A stretch of 64,000 nucleotides of DNA, from contig JAWQUS010000025.1 of NCBI GenBank assembly GCA_036365455.1, positions 24,898,001 through 24,962,000 of the forward strand. Direction: 5' to 3'. The notes under the pieces are model-generated. The model saw nothing but the letters and a program-made list of their open reading frames with translations. It ran no database searches and was not told the origin of the DNA. Of the stretch, positions 30,436 through 40,315 are shown in pieces; position 1 is the first letter of the stretch; each line of letters begins with the position of its first letter. Origin of the DNA: Macrosoma leucophasiata (taxonomy: Eukaryota > Arthropoda > Insecta > Lepidoptera > Hedylidae). Made by a program: the position numbers and the translations under genes.

Positions 30436-31529
30436 AGTCTATTTGGTCATAGTAGGTCGATCTTGGTCATCCTGTGCCTTTGCAAGCATCCACATTCGCA
30501 TCGTATATATGTTTAGTCATTCGCTTATTCGACATTCTTTCTATATACCCAAACCATCGGAGCATTATACAAATACTACAGATTTATAAATACTTCAGAT
30601 TGGAAAAACCCTCAAAATCTAGAGCAAGAATGAACTCACGTAAGACTATAAAATTCAAATTGAAATCTACCCATGAGCTGTAACAACCATTATCGTAAAC
30701 CGCAAGCTGTAGCAATAATTTAATTCACATCAAAAAAGACATTAAAGCAAAAACAATAATTTTCGCTTTAAAATTAAGTTATTCTGAATTTAATTTTATT
30801 ACAAACCTCTAAAAAGTTTTGAGTTCTGCCTCAATGAATTATTTATTTGATGTCGCTACCATAGAATATGTATTGTTACGTCACAGACGTGTCACAGCTT
30901 TTATCTAACGTTTTATTATACCTAAACATTATAAAAACACCAACACAAGCGCATAATATATGAAACGAAATAAATTCTATGTAATGAAAGTGTAGAATAG
31001 AGTCAACTTAATTTATTATTACTTTGGAATTACAAAACCTAACCTATCGGCCGCCACATAGTAATGTTCAGCACTATCGTGCTCCAGCTAATGCTAATAG
31101 TAATACAAGGCTTCTTAATTACAGTAAGTCTTTTAAGAAATTAAGTGTAGCAAACAAAAAAACACAATTTTGCGGATCTATCAAAGATCTTTATAAATCT
31201 ATGACAAACCAGATAACAATGCCATTAACAGAAACCGAACACAATGTAAGTATCGATTTCCGTTAATGGAACAACTATTGGATGTTACGTAGTCATTAAT
31301 TTTTCATTATCATACGTCTGAGACGTTTCGGGTGATGAGATGGATCAAGGTTATTTAGGTTAGAAAGTTAGGACGTTTTTTGATGATGTGTGAAGTATCT
31401 GATTAGATTTTAATTGCAATGTAAAGAAATAATACAAACAAGAGTGCGCCTGGATCGTATCGCAGACTGAAGGTATCAACATAAAAACTAGAGTGCCAAA
31501 TGCAGATGGTACTCTTGAGGTACATAATG
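30436..31529. other. Largely unassigned 1.1 kb
   Basis: Holds one 35-bp SINE-A scrap (31050-31085, GTAATGTTCAGCACTATCGT). An 80-codon frame at 31024-31266 covers that scrap and has no recognisable domain. Confidence 0.45.
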
Positions 31530-31785
31530 TGAGCACCTTAAACGGCAGTGGGCAGGGCACACAACTCAAAAAACTAAAGATCATTGGGGCAAAGATTTCT
31601 CGAGTGGCTACCGCGTAGGTACCGGAAGATGAAACGTAGACAGGTCCCCCATGACCTGTACCAATGACCTGATCAAAGTCACGGGCAATCACTGGCTAAG
31701 GATTGCCCAGGATGGGTGGCTGTGATAAATTTTTGCAGAGCTATTGTCCAGCAGTGGATGTCTTTTTCTTAAATTGATGATGATC
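31530..31785 (+). pseudogene. RTE-type LINE, extreme C-terminus and tail
   Basis: Plus-strand codons give L(K)RQWAGHT, then decayed sequence aligned to the KDHWGKDF / TRWTDDL / SRWM region of RTE-type elements, with stops. It ends GTCCAGCAGTGGATGTCTTT and GATGATGATCTGATGA, the typical RTE tail. Related pieces: 48440-48718 and 50188-50365 (both minus). The 110-codon antisense frame is a shadow. Confidence 0.65.
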
Positions 31786-31789
31786 TGAT

Positions 31790-31840
31790 GACTTCTGTAG
31801 GCTACGGTGCTCACATTGAGCACCGTAGCCTACAGAAGTC
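31790..31840. repeat. Perfect 24-bp-arm palindrome
   Basis: GACTTCTGTAGGCTACGGTG plus four bases (31790-31813), a CAT spacer and an exact inverse copy (31817-31840). It sits directly after the RTE tail. A fold this clean is either a recent snap-back event or an artefact of assembly. Confidence 0.9.
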
Positions 31841-32208
31841 TTGACAAAAAAGTGTGATCTAAATGCATATTTATTACCACGCCTGAGGCCTTTCCTATTA
31901 GCATTGGCGTTTAGCGTCCGTGCAGTCCGTTGCACCCTCTACTTATAATTTGTGGATTAAGTTGCCCTCAGATCTTTACTTCACAGAGCATTTAAACTGT
32001 AATGAATGCATCGAACCGTCACAAAACTATAAACGCTATACTTCATCAAACCATAACTTCATAATAAACTACTGGAAACTGAATCACAAACAAGCAACCG
32101 CGGTGCTCTCATCTAATAAAAATGTCTGCTTTAAATTCTGATAGCACTGGAAACAGTTTGAACCTGTTTTGAAACTGGGTCTGATAGACAACTACGTCGT
32201 ACGTTGTT
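31841..32208. other. Unassigned, with a 73-codon frame
   Basis: 31920-32141 (plus) is open and has a mixed composition (LPSDLYFTEHLNCNECIEP) but no known motif. I do not call it a gene. Confidence 0.35.
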
Positions 32209-33234
32209 CAATGTTATAACTTGTACCCTAAGAGCAACACGGGCCACCGGCCACGGCGGACCGGAGGGAAGTAGCCACATGCAGGCAATTGTGCTTGTGC
32301 CTGTCGCCAAAATGTTTAAATGTGAGCGTGAAATTTAAACGATTTCATCAATTCATTTTTTTATGTCAATAGATAAACAAACGAGCAGACGGGCCAGGCC
32401 ACCTGATGGAGAGCGGTTACCGTCGCCTATAAACATTTGCAATATTAGGGGCGTTGCCAACGCATTGTCAGCCCTTTTTTTGACGGCTGTTTTGAGAAGG
32501 ACTTTTTTGACGGCTGTTTTGAAGAACCCCATATTGTTGCGCCAGGGGAACATCTCAGATAGAAATTTGTTACAAAATTAGCACGTTCTAGGCAGCAATG
32601 AACGCGCAAATCGGGCCGTTGAGCACTTCCAAGTGTTCAATCTGTGCGGGTGGAACTTCTCTCTTCGGCGGGAGGTACAATGTAGGAATGGAGACGATGA
32701 CACCAGATCGAACAGTTCATCAGAGCATTAACCATTGTAAAGGCGATAGAAGACGCTGTCTCTGAACAGTCTCAGATCTTCAAGTCGATCTGTGATTCCT
32801 GGGTTGTTGACGATTCGAATGGCACATTTTTGAATTGAGTCAAGGGTACGGAGCTGGTGTTTAGGGACTCCCACCCAAAGATGAGAGCAGTATTCCAAAT
32901 GGGGCCTCACTTGAGCTTTATAGAGCTGTAGAAGTTGTCTCGATGTGAACTACTGCCTCGCCTTGCTTAGCATCCCGAGCATCTTGGATGCCAGCTTGGT
33001 CTTACTCTCAATGTGACCCCGAAACTGCATTTATGTACGTTTATGTATTTTGTTTAAGTCAAGGTGTGAGTTTCGTAGTAATAGACGATTTTTGTAGTAT
33101 GTCACACGTATTTCCCTCTGCAAAAAATTACAGACAGTTTTGCATCGGTAATAAACACTTTGGCTGCTCCCCTCCGGTAGGCCGCGGCCGGTGGCCCGTG
33201 TTGCTCTTTGCTTGTACCAGTTACATTGTATAGA
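32209..33234. mobile_element. TIR element (~1 kb) interrupted by a LINE
   Basis: Left arm 32219-32277 (ACTTGTACCCTAAGAGCAAC, ACGGGCCACCGGCC, CCGGAGGGAAGTAGCCA) is matched by an inverted right arm at 33161-33222. The arms are about 55-60 bp with some mismatches. The interior is mostly the LINE fragment 32340-33022, leaving only about 270 bp of original interior, so the original element was a small MITE-like unit. Confidence 0.7.
32340..33022 (-). pseudogene. LINE, RT C-terminus to poly(A) (PHLEYCSHLW family)
   Basis: The minus-strand frame gives GHIESKTKLASKMLGML, KAQVRPHLEYCSHLWVGV, LRTLDSIQKCAIRIV, RLEDLRLFRDSVFYRLYNG, a stop, then CSDELFDLVSS and decayed sequence, with a 3' UTR duplication (AAAACAGCCGTCAAAAAA twice) and an end CCATCAGGTGGCCTGGCCCG, TCTGCTCGTTTGT..GACAT plus A-run. 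This is the post-RT region of a Jockey/CR1-like element. The 3' end matches the copy at 1906 and resembles the SINE-A tail. Confidence 0.85.
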
Positions 33235-33380
33235 TGTCGTAACTTGATTTGTTGAACGCTTTGTTTTAGTTGTTTATTGAATTTATAGACTAGAACTGTT
33301 TCAACTGAACGCTTTTACTGAATGAAGTTAGAATTGAATTAATTATTTACAGTCATTAAAAACACAAAGCAGTATCTTTT

Positions 33381-33898
33381 TACTGGTGATAGAGTTCCAG
33401 AGACGAATCTCGAGGGCGTAGGCACCACCGCATTACCTAATTTATCTGCCGCTAAATGGCAGTAATCAGCACCACTTTGTTCCGGTTAGATGGTATTGCA
33501 TGGCCAGAGAATATGTAATAACACTACGTATAGAATGGACACTTCGACGTCCCTCCCGATTTCCCCGCATCACCCAACCTCCTCCCCTCTTATGGGCGAC
33601 AGTTGGTATTTTCTACGTGCTACGCACTCAGGTGCACGTGTAAATACACGTCACTGATTGATGTCTGTGTAATAGAGACCAAATTAAGCGTTTGTATGGA
33701 ATTATGGCGGAGTGACCGCGGTGTGGTATGGCCCCGTAATACTATCACAGAGACATAATACGAGTAACTAATAAGGTCTCAGGGGTGGCAACGCATCTGC
33801 ATTTTCACCTCTGGTCTTTGTGTGGCTGTGTATCATCACTTAACATCAATGTGAATTGCATGCTTGCTTATTACCTTCGTTACTTAAAAAATATGTAT
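33381..33898 (+). mobile_element. SINE-A, full length, with a ~200-bp insertion
   Basis: 5' part TTTTACTGGTGATAGAGTTC to GGTATTGCATGGCC (33381-33500) and 3' part GTATGGCCCCGTAATACTAT to TTACCTTCGTTACTTAAAAA (about 33727-33898). The intervening block (GAATGGACACTTCGACGTCC, ACGTGCTACGCACTCAGG) is not SINE-A and has no clear TSD; its identity is unknown. Confidence 0.75.
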
Positions 33899-33899
33899 C

Positions 33900-34263
33900 A
33901 TAACAACAAATTATGTAAGTCACCACAACAGTTTGAAATTCCTAACATAGAACCTGTGCGTATCCTTTTTTATTCCCATCATCATCACAATTTCTCAATA
34001 GACCCTATTATTCCTGGTCATTACCTTAAACCCATCAAACAGACGTTCGAAGACAAACAGCAATGTATTCAATTCTGCAGTAGATTAACCTTTCAGAGCC
34101 GTGAGGACTATTATCTAAGTACAACAACAGCTTGCCAAGTTGAAAATACATTGAACTGGTTTAAGTTAAAAGATGGGAGAGACTTGTGTGGATTACTTTC
34201 TGTTGGACCTACTTTCTTTATTTCTGGGTCTCGTACCTTGCAGGAAAAGACGGAATCCGTATA
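33900..34263 (+). CDS. Orphan open frame, possible exon or element fragment
   Basis: A frame of about 120 codons after the SINE-A tail, with ordinary amino-acid composition and no stops: SPQQFEIPNIEPVRILFY, HNFSIDPIIPGHYLKPIKQT, FCSRLTFQSREDYYLSTTTA, CQVENTLNWFKLKDGR, ending at TAA 34262-34264. The nominal upstream start lies inside the SINE, so the real start is unknown. An acceptor-like CACCACAACAG precedes FEIPN. No domain is recognised with confidence. A faint resemblance to the Q..W...R.GR segment of YqaJ-type nucleases is too weak to use. It could be an exon, a captured host piece or an unknown element's gene. Confidence 0.35.
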
Positions 34264-34274
34264 AGATCATTGAC

Positions 34275-34500
34275 ATGTCTGTCTCTTTGTGTGACACAGC
34301 CAATTCACTTACTCACTACTGAGCCGATTCAATTGAAATGTGGTGAACATGTATAAATCAGTGACTCAAACATGACGGAAGCCTGAATAAATGGATATCA
34401 AATATGACGGCCACATTCAGAAATAAAATGTTGTAAAAACATATAAAATTTCAAAATAAATCGTTTTGAAGTTGTTTAAGAAAATGGATGAAAATGTGGA
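34275..34500 (-). mobile_element. Repeat G, strongly decayed
   Basis: TGTGTGACACAGCCAATTC, ACTGAGCCGATTCAATTGAA, TGAAGTTGTTTAAGAAAATG and GATGAAAATGTGGA follow the order of repeat G (minus) with many changes. Confidence 0.5.
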
Positions 34501-35129
34501 GCTCCCTTCACCCCTGATCTGCATTGGGTTCAATTAATAGTATCTAAAAAAAAGTTACAATAATTGGATCTGCCACACTTACCACTTTGGGATAAAAAAA
34601 TACTACAACCGATTCTCACACCTATTAAATACACAGAATTTCATGATAATCGGTAACATTTTTGCAAGAGTATTTTACCAACACAATGACACGAGAATTT
34701 TGTACATATTCGAAGGCATTATAACAGTCACTAGTTAAAGCTTAAGTAAAACAACTTTTAAAGCCATGCATTTGATATGATATCTAGTAGAAATAATACG
34801 CTAGATTTTTTGGGGGTTCATTAAAATGTTTTAAAATCATTGTAAAAGTAACATCCATTCCGCTTACTCCATTAATTTAGACAGTATGTAAACTGCAATA
34901 TACGTTGTGAACAAACATCGCCCTGTTTTGTGTCTATGAGATTTCATTGCGGTATTAATTATTAGCAGTCGCTTGATGTAGTTCTCGTTATTTTGTAGTG
35001 GATTGAATTGGGGACTATTGTTCATTGTGGTGAATTTGATAATACTGGTGAAGCGTCCACTACACGTCTACTACGTCACTTAGTGGAACACGAATGACTC
35101 GAATTACATCGTACAAACGAATTTTTCTC
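34501..35129. other. Unassigned AT-rich spacer
   Basis: No feature recognised. Confidence 0.45.
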
Positions 35130-35336
35130 ATGAGTTGGCATATATACAACTTCCCAACGTCAATCGTTGGGCCGCAGCCCGCCGGGCGCTATCACCTCGC
35201 CTGGTCGGAGGATCCTCCCTTTTCGTCGAAGGAACAATTCCACCCGTTCCTCCACAGTGGTTTACGTGATGACCCCGCGCCTAGAGGACAATACTTCAAT
35301 TAGTGCAGTCAGTCAACCTGGCAATCAAACGATATG
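35130..35336 (+). repeat. GC-richer block ending in repeat M
   Basis: GCCGCAGCCCGCCGGGCGCT and GATGACCCCGCGCCTAGAGG stand out from the AT-rich flanks. The end GAGGACAATACTTCAATTAG, TGCAGTCAGTCAACC matches the inverse of 57905-57950, so this is part of a dispersed element. No protein is recognised. Confidence 0.45.
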
Positions 35337-35368
35337 AATAGGGCAGTAGTCATTACTACTGCCCTATT
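35337..35368. repeat. Perfect hairpin, 14-bp arms, 4-base loop
   Basis: AATAGGGCAGTAGT, loop CATT, then the exact inverse. It lies just beyond the repeat M motif. Confidence 0.9.
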
Positions 35369-35515
35369 TCACATTTGCAGCAACTTCTCTCGATAAAACC
35401 ACCGTCACTGCGACCGCGAATCCGCATACCAAGCGCTGCGATTAGGGCATTCAAGTTTCAGAAGTTAACACTCGCGGGTGCTGCTGTGCTACTATTTGAC
35501 TATAGATAAAGTTTT

Positions 35516-36181
35516 TTTTTTATGTTATGGAAGCCGCAAACAAGCATGCAGCTCACATCGATGCTAAGTAATGACTGCAGCCTATAGACACCCACACAAA
35601 GACCAAGGTCAAAATGCAGATGCGTTACCACTCATGAGGCCTAAGGTGTTATTTATTTATTTATTTAAACTTTAATGCACACATTATAAAAATGAAGTAC
35701 ATAAGGTGGACTTAATGCCTTTAGGCATTATCTGCCAGTCAACCTTAAGGTTGTACAAGAAAAACCACGAGATGTTGCAGAAAAATGAAAGAACTATGAA
35801 ATAAAAAAAACTACAATGACTAAAACACGAAGCAGATAATTACTTACGTAAATAACTGAAGATATATTAGAATAAATACACAATCCAAAACATACACATG
35901 TATCAATATACATAAACATATAGCTTTATATGAATCAATATATAAATAACAAAAAATAATCATAAATATAATAATAATAAATAGGAAAGCTTAAATATGA
36001 TGACATTCCTATATTATATGCCTCTGTGCCGGAAATTACAGGGCCGTACATTACCACCTGGCCGGAACACGATAGTGCTGAACACTACCATTTAGCGGCA
36101 AGTATATTAGGTAATGGTGTGTACGGTGCCTGCGCCCGCGAGCTCTGTCACTGAAGTTCTACCACCAGTTACACAGTATAA
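35516..36181 (-). mobile_element. SINE-A, full length, split by a LINE 3' end
   Basis: Segments 35516-35651 and 36013-36181 join in mid-word: CCTAAGGTGTTAT | ATGCCTCTGTGCCGG. The tail has AAGCCGCAAACAAGCATGC and the 5' end is TGGTAGAACTTCAGTGACAG. The LINE insertion is therefore younger than this SINE. Confidence 0.9.
35652..36012 (-). mobile_element. LINE 3' UTR fragment with (AAAT)n tail
   Basis: The minus strand ends GCATTAAAGTTTAAATAAAT and further AAAT units. Before this it has AACCTTAAGGTTGACTGGCA, ATGCCTAAAGGCATTAAGTC, the 3' UTR style of CR1/Jockey-like LINEs of Lepidoptera as I recall them. No coding sequence is left. AATAAA-type signals are part of the tail. Confidence 0.7.
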
Positions 36182-36505
36182 TTTAGTATCCAGTAAATAC
36201 AAACTCATTAGCCTGCTTAGTTAGTGTAGCAGCTTTACCTGAGAGTGTGAACGTATCCAGCGGTTTAACACGTGGCCCGGATATTGCTTTGCGGTTCATT
36301 AGCTACGTTAAACTGGAATTAGATGCAGTTAAGGGTTCAGTTTGGCATTTCAGGTTGAATGCTTGTGAGCGTAACTTGCTGGTACTTTTTACAATTGTAA
36401 CTTATCAACCTTAGAACTTTATCATAAGGGTTTAGTTTGGAATTTTAGGTTTAACTGTTTAAACGTCAGCTAATGACGTACTTAAGTAAAATTTTTCACA
36501 ATAGT
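36182..36505. other. Spacer, nothing recognised
   Basis: No feature seen. Confidence 0.4.
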
Positions 36506-36806
36506 TTTTTTTTTTTTTTTTTTTTATGTAATGGAATTGGTAAACAAGCATGCAGTTCACGTTGATGTTAAGTGATAACTGCAGCCTATAGACACCCACA
36601 CAAAGACTAAGGTCAAAATGCAGATGCGTTACCACTCCTGAGGCCTAAGGTGTTACGCCTCTGTGCCGGAAATTACAGGGCCGTACATTACCACCTGACC
36701 GGAACACGATAGTGCTGAACACTACCATTTAGCGGCAAGTATATTAGGTAATGCGGTGGTGCCTACGCCCGCGAGCTCCATCACTGGAGCTCTACCACCA
36801 GTAAAA
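36506..36806 (-). mobile_element. SINE-A, full length with 21-base poly(A)
   Basis: Long T-run, ATGTAATGGAATTGGTAAAC, then all blocks to CTGGTGGTAGAGCTCC. It is one of the cleanest copies; the long homopolymer suggests relative youth. Confidence 0.92.
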
Positions 36807-36855
36807 TGTTATTTATTAATGTTAGCACTGTAGCAATTTTGACGCAATTGTTAAG

Positions 36856-36975
36856 TCCTGATAGTGGCAATCAAGCGTGTAGTTCACATTTATGGTAAGC
36901 GAATTGACGACTATAGATAAATAACTACACAAAAACCGAATCTCAAGCTGCACAAGTGTTGCCACCTTTGAAGCC
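36856..36975 (-). mobile_element. SINE-A, ancient 3' part
   Basis: GTGGCAATCAAGCGTGTAGT, TGACGACTATAGAT and AAGTGTTGCCACCTTTGAAG keep the order of the SINE-A tail with many substitutions, only 50 bp from the much younger copy upstream. Confidence 0.6.
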
Positions 36976-37013
36976 TTATTTATTGATGTGTAAGTATATT
37001 TTATTATAGAACT

Positions 37014-37150
37014 AGCTATGCCCGCAACTTTGTTTGCGTGGAATAGTAGAAGTGGCTTTGAGACTTTGGGCAGCGCTTTTGGATGTACATTTTGGTTAGT
37101 TTTTGATCACTTTCGGGTAGCTAAAAAAATCTACTTTGCAGTAATGCTTC
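37014..37150 (-). mobile_element. Helitron-like end, minus
   Basis: ACTAGCTATGCCCGCAACTT, TGTTTGCGTGGAATAGTAGA, the inverse of an ...AGCTAG end; related to 30023 and 41475. The right border is unclear. Confidence 0.45.
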
Positions 37151-37235
37151 TCTGTAAACGATATTAGACGTATGGCCATCAGGGATAAAAGCACACGGGC
37201 TGCTGGGATTGCGAAATATTGCTATTTATGTGTTT

Positions 37236-37545
37236 TACTGCCTCGGTAGCCTAGTGGTAGCAGGCCACTATTACTACGATGAGGTCCTGGGTTCGATTCC
37301 CGGGTAGAGGGTTATCAGAGATAATGGTGTAAAGTCTTTTATCTCTGGTTCTATTGGGATTTTTCCATTTTCTGGAAATTTCCCAGTACCTCGAAGTTTG
37401 GTAATGTGCCCGGAGGTGTCAACAGGCTCGCCACCTGTTACATGGGCCAAAACGTAACCGGCGAATCGTGTGTGTTTGCATGTATGCTTGAATGCATGCA
37501 TTTACCTCTGCCTACCCCTTCGGGGATTACAGGTGTGAAGTTACG
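37236..37545 (+). mobile_element. SINE-C, full length with 11-bp TSD
   Basis: Head ACTGCCTCGGTAGCCTAGTG, B box GGGTTCGATTCCCGGGT, body AGATAATGGTGTAAAGTC and CTGGAAATTTCCCAGTACC, tail CCCTTCGGGGATTACAGGTG, TGAAGTTACG. The TSD TTTATGTGTTT is present at 37225-37235 and 37546-37556, so both borders are exact. No long poly(A) is present. Confidence 0.92.
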
Positions 37546-37787
37546 TTTATGTGTTTAAACGCGCATCCATCCTATGCTGAATCATATTTTCGAAAAGGCA
37601 ATTTTAAACATCTATGCACAATTTTTTTTATAGAAAATTATTATAAACTTTTGTAAAGTTTCAGTCAATTAGCGCTTCTAACAGAGAATGAAAGATAAAA
37701 TATAGATCTATGCATAATATAGGCACTCCATAAGAGCCGACAGAAGAGAAAAATTGAATATTAACGTTGTGCATTTTTACCCACTTA

Positions 37788-38180
37788 AGCCACCAACACC
37801 ACCACCACCATCCTCACAACCACCACTATCACCACCAACACTGTCATTACTACCACCTCCACCACCGCCACCACTACAATCGCCACCAACGATATCAACG
37901 CCATCACCATCACCAAACACCTACGCCACCGATGCCACCAATGACACAAACGCCACCAAAACCACCACCACCACCACCACCACAACCAATGCCACCAACG
38001 CCTCCAAAACTACCAGCAACACCACCAACGTCACCAACGCCATTGGTGGCGTCCAATCGCCACTAATAACCATCGCCAGCACCACTAACGCCACCAACAC
38101 CATCACCAGAGTCACCAACAACACCTATGCCACCAATGAAACCAACGCCACCACCACCACCATCACCATTATCATAATTA
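37788..38180 (+). repeat. ACC/CCACCA-rich low-complexity DNA
   Basis: Almost 400 bp of CCACCACCA, CACCAACGCCACCAA and similar trinucleotide-biased repeats. Three frames stay open (up to 161 codons) giving Thr/Asn, Pro or His runs, and the other strand gives Val/Trp runs. This is a compositional effect, not coding. Confidence 0.85.
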
Positions 38181-38184
38181 CATC

Positions 38185-38350
38185 CGGAAGACGTCCTACG
38201 GTCTCCGCTGGACAAAGCCTTTCTCGAAGATGCTCCTAAAAGTGTTGTGCCTAAAGCCTAAAAGGAAAGAATACGCCATAATTGCCACGCTTGGCATCCT
38301 GAATGGTGATCATAGCGGCGATTGTTTTATGCCGGGACGCTGCTATGCGG
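38185..38350 (+). repeat. Repeat J, copy 2
   Basis: TACGGTCTCCGCTGGACAAA, TACGCCATAATTGCCACGCT, TGGCATCCTGAATGGTGATC and GCCGGGACGCTG; matches 1168-1290. Confidence 0.65.
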
Positions 38351-38375
38351 TATGCTTATTGTTACTAACAGAGAA

Positions 38376-38798
38376 AAAACCGACCAAGTGCGAGTCGAAC
38401 TCGTGCACGAAAGGTTCCGTAATAAAATGGCATAAAAATTACGTTTTTGTAAGGTAATAATATATACCATAGGCCTTAGGTAGACCTAAAAATTCTGTGT
38501 AAATTTCAAGCGTCTACTTGCCACCGTTATTGATATCGAGCAAAAAATATACGAAAAAAACACGTTTATTGTATGCCCCCTTGGACCCCTTGATATTTTC
38601 ATTTACTTAATTTTTAGTATTTAATTTTGTCGTTATAGTGGTAACAGAAATACGTAATTGGTGAAAACGTTAGCTTTCTAGCTATCACTGTTTATGAGAT
38701 ACAACCTGTTGACAGACAGACAGGTGTATGGACAGACAGGCAGACAGTGGAGGATTAGTAATAGGGTCCGTTTTTACCTTTTAGATATGGAACCCTAA
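38376..38798 (+). mobile_element. Repeat N, complete (CCGACCAAGTGCGAGTCG type)
   Basis: Begins AAACCGACCAAGTGCGAGTC, GCACGAAAGGTTCCGTAATA and ends AGGGTCCGTTTTTACCTTTT, GATATGGAACCCTAAAAAA with a CAGA array before it. It has the same end architecture as repeats F and G with a different middle, a set of related non-autonomous elements common in moths and butterflies as I recall. Confidence 0.8.
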
Positions 38799-38829
38799 AA
38801 AATACAGAAAATAGAGAATAGTTTAAAAA

Positions 38830-39235
38830 TATTCGATATATTTTCTTTAAATTGTCGTAACTTTTTTATTTCTGAACCGATTCACATGAAACAAACATTA
38901 AATGTACTTTGAAACTTACCACAATATATTAGTGAAAACCACAAATCGAACAAGCCGTTTCTAAAATTAGGGTGCACAAACACACAGACAAACAGACATT
39001 TTTTCGGGATAAAAAGTACCCAGTGTTGTGCACCAAGGGTTAAAGTATAACCGTACCAAGTTTCATTGTAATCGGACCGGTACTTTTTATGTGATGCTTG
39101 AACAAACAGACAGACAGACAAAAAAATTTCTAATCACATATTTGTGTTTGGTATCGATTCAGTAACATCCCCTGGTACTTATTTTTTTTATGTACAGAAT
39201 TAACACTTCTACAGTTTTATTATAAGTATAGATAA
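38830..39235 (+). repeat. Repeat O with CAGA array
   Basis: GAACCGATTCACATGAAACA, CCAAGTTTCATTGTAATCGG, CAAACAGACAGACAGACAAA and the ACATCCCCTGGTAC region. A family-like layout, but there is only one copy here, so borders are uncertain. Confidence 0.4.
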
Positions 39236-39300
39236 TATATATGTTAGAAATTATATTATTTTATTTGTATCATGTATATGTAGTTTTCATTAATTTCTCT

Positions 39301-39319
39301 ATATGTATGTATGTATATA

Positions 39320-39357
<38 letters not shown>

Positions 39358-39360
39358 CAA
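39301..39360. repeat. (TA)n microsatellite
   Basis: TATGTATG followed by two long TA runs. Confidence 0.9.
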
Positions 39361-39585
39361 TTATCATGAATTTTATTAAGTTTATGTAATACGTGCCGCT
39401 CAGATAGCTCTCTAGACTCCCGATGGTTAACTGGAAAAGAGCGCTTTTAGCGTAAAGTTCGCCATTTGTCATTATGTATTATATTGTGGCAATAAAGTTG
39501 AAATAAAATAAATAAATAAGCCTGAGTTGTCAGCCTCTGTTAAAAGTATCATACCATACATTGCCATCTAATAGGAATATGTATG

Positions 39586-39640
39586 TATCTTCACGCCAGG
39601 TCCCTAACGGGGTAGGCAGAGAGTGTAGAGCGCCAGACAT
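39586..39640 (-). mobile_element. SINE-C tail, diverged
   Basis: TCTTCACGCCAGGTCCCTAA and CGGGGTAGGCAGAGAG resemble the SINE-C tail. Confidence 0.45.
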
Positions 39641-39689
39641 CGAATAATAGGAATATGAGTGCTGAAAACTACTATTTGACAATATATAA

Positions 39690-39917
39690 AGTTTTTTTTA
39701 TGTTATGAAAGTGGCCATCAAGCATGCAGTTCATATTGATGTTAAGTAATGACTGCAGCCTACAGACACCCACACAAAGGCCATGGTCAAAATGCAAATG
39801 CGTTACCACTCTTGAGGCCTAAGGTGGTATGCCTATGTGCCGGAAATTACAGGGCCGTACATTACCACCTGACCGGAACATGATAGTGCTGAACACCACC
39901 ATTTAGCGGCAAGTATA
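39690..39917 (-). mobile_element. SINE-A, lacks the 5' end
   Basis: ATGTTATGAAAGTGGCCATC to CCACCATTTAGCGGCAAGTA. The GAGCTC hairpin part is absent. Confidence 0.85.
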
Positions 39918-39934
39918 AGTGGAAACGCATCTAT

Positions 39935-40005
39935 GACGTATGCATTTAGTAAAAAGCGGTTATTTTTATATTACAAACGGACACTACAATTTTATTTTTT
40001 TGTAT
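39935..40005 (-). repeat. Repeat D, copy 2, inverted
   Basis: GCATTTAGTAAAAAGCGGTT, ATTTTTATATTACAAACGGA and CACTACAATTTTATTTTTTT are the inverse of 40778-40850. The pair flanks the SINE-A at 40316. Confidence 0.7.
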
Positions 40006-40315
40006 AGATACAAAATCGTCATGTTTAAAAAATATGTAACGTTCCACGCTTTCCTGGCGTACAAAGACTTTGTTAACTCATTTAGTTACAAAGAGTAACT
40101 TCAAACCTCTTCAGGTCTTTTACATTCATTTTGTCATTTTTACTTAAAAACAATTTTCCTTAGAGTAAAAATGTTCTTTATTTCTTTTTAAAACCTTCCT
40201 ACTTTTTTGAAAGTCTTTGATATACCAAATGCTTATATTTTACAGAATGCATGTCTACGGAAACGTAAAACTAGTTAATTACGACACTTTTACATATACA
40301 ACATAGAAAATTTAT
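40006..40315. other. Spacer, nothing recognised
   Basis: No feature seen. Confidence 0.4.

Noticed and set aside
31360..31692. 110-codon minus-strand frame
   Set aside because: Antisense of a decayed RTE fragment read on the plus strand; the same antisense pattern occurs at 48407-48610.
33900..34263. YqaJ-type nuclease assignment for the orphan frame
   Set aside because: Only a few residues (Q..W...R.GR-like) are suggestive; not enough to name a family.
37754..38239. 161-codon Thr/Asn/Pro-rich open frame
   Set aside because: It lies in ACC-rich low-complexity DNA; all three plus frames and one minus frame are open simply because the repeat lacks stops.
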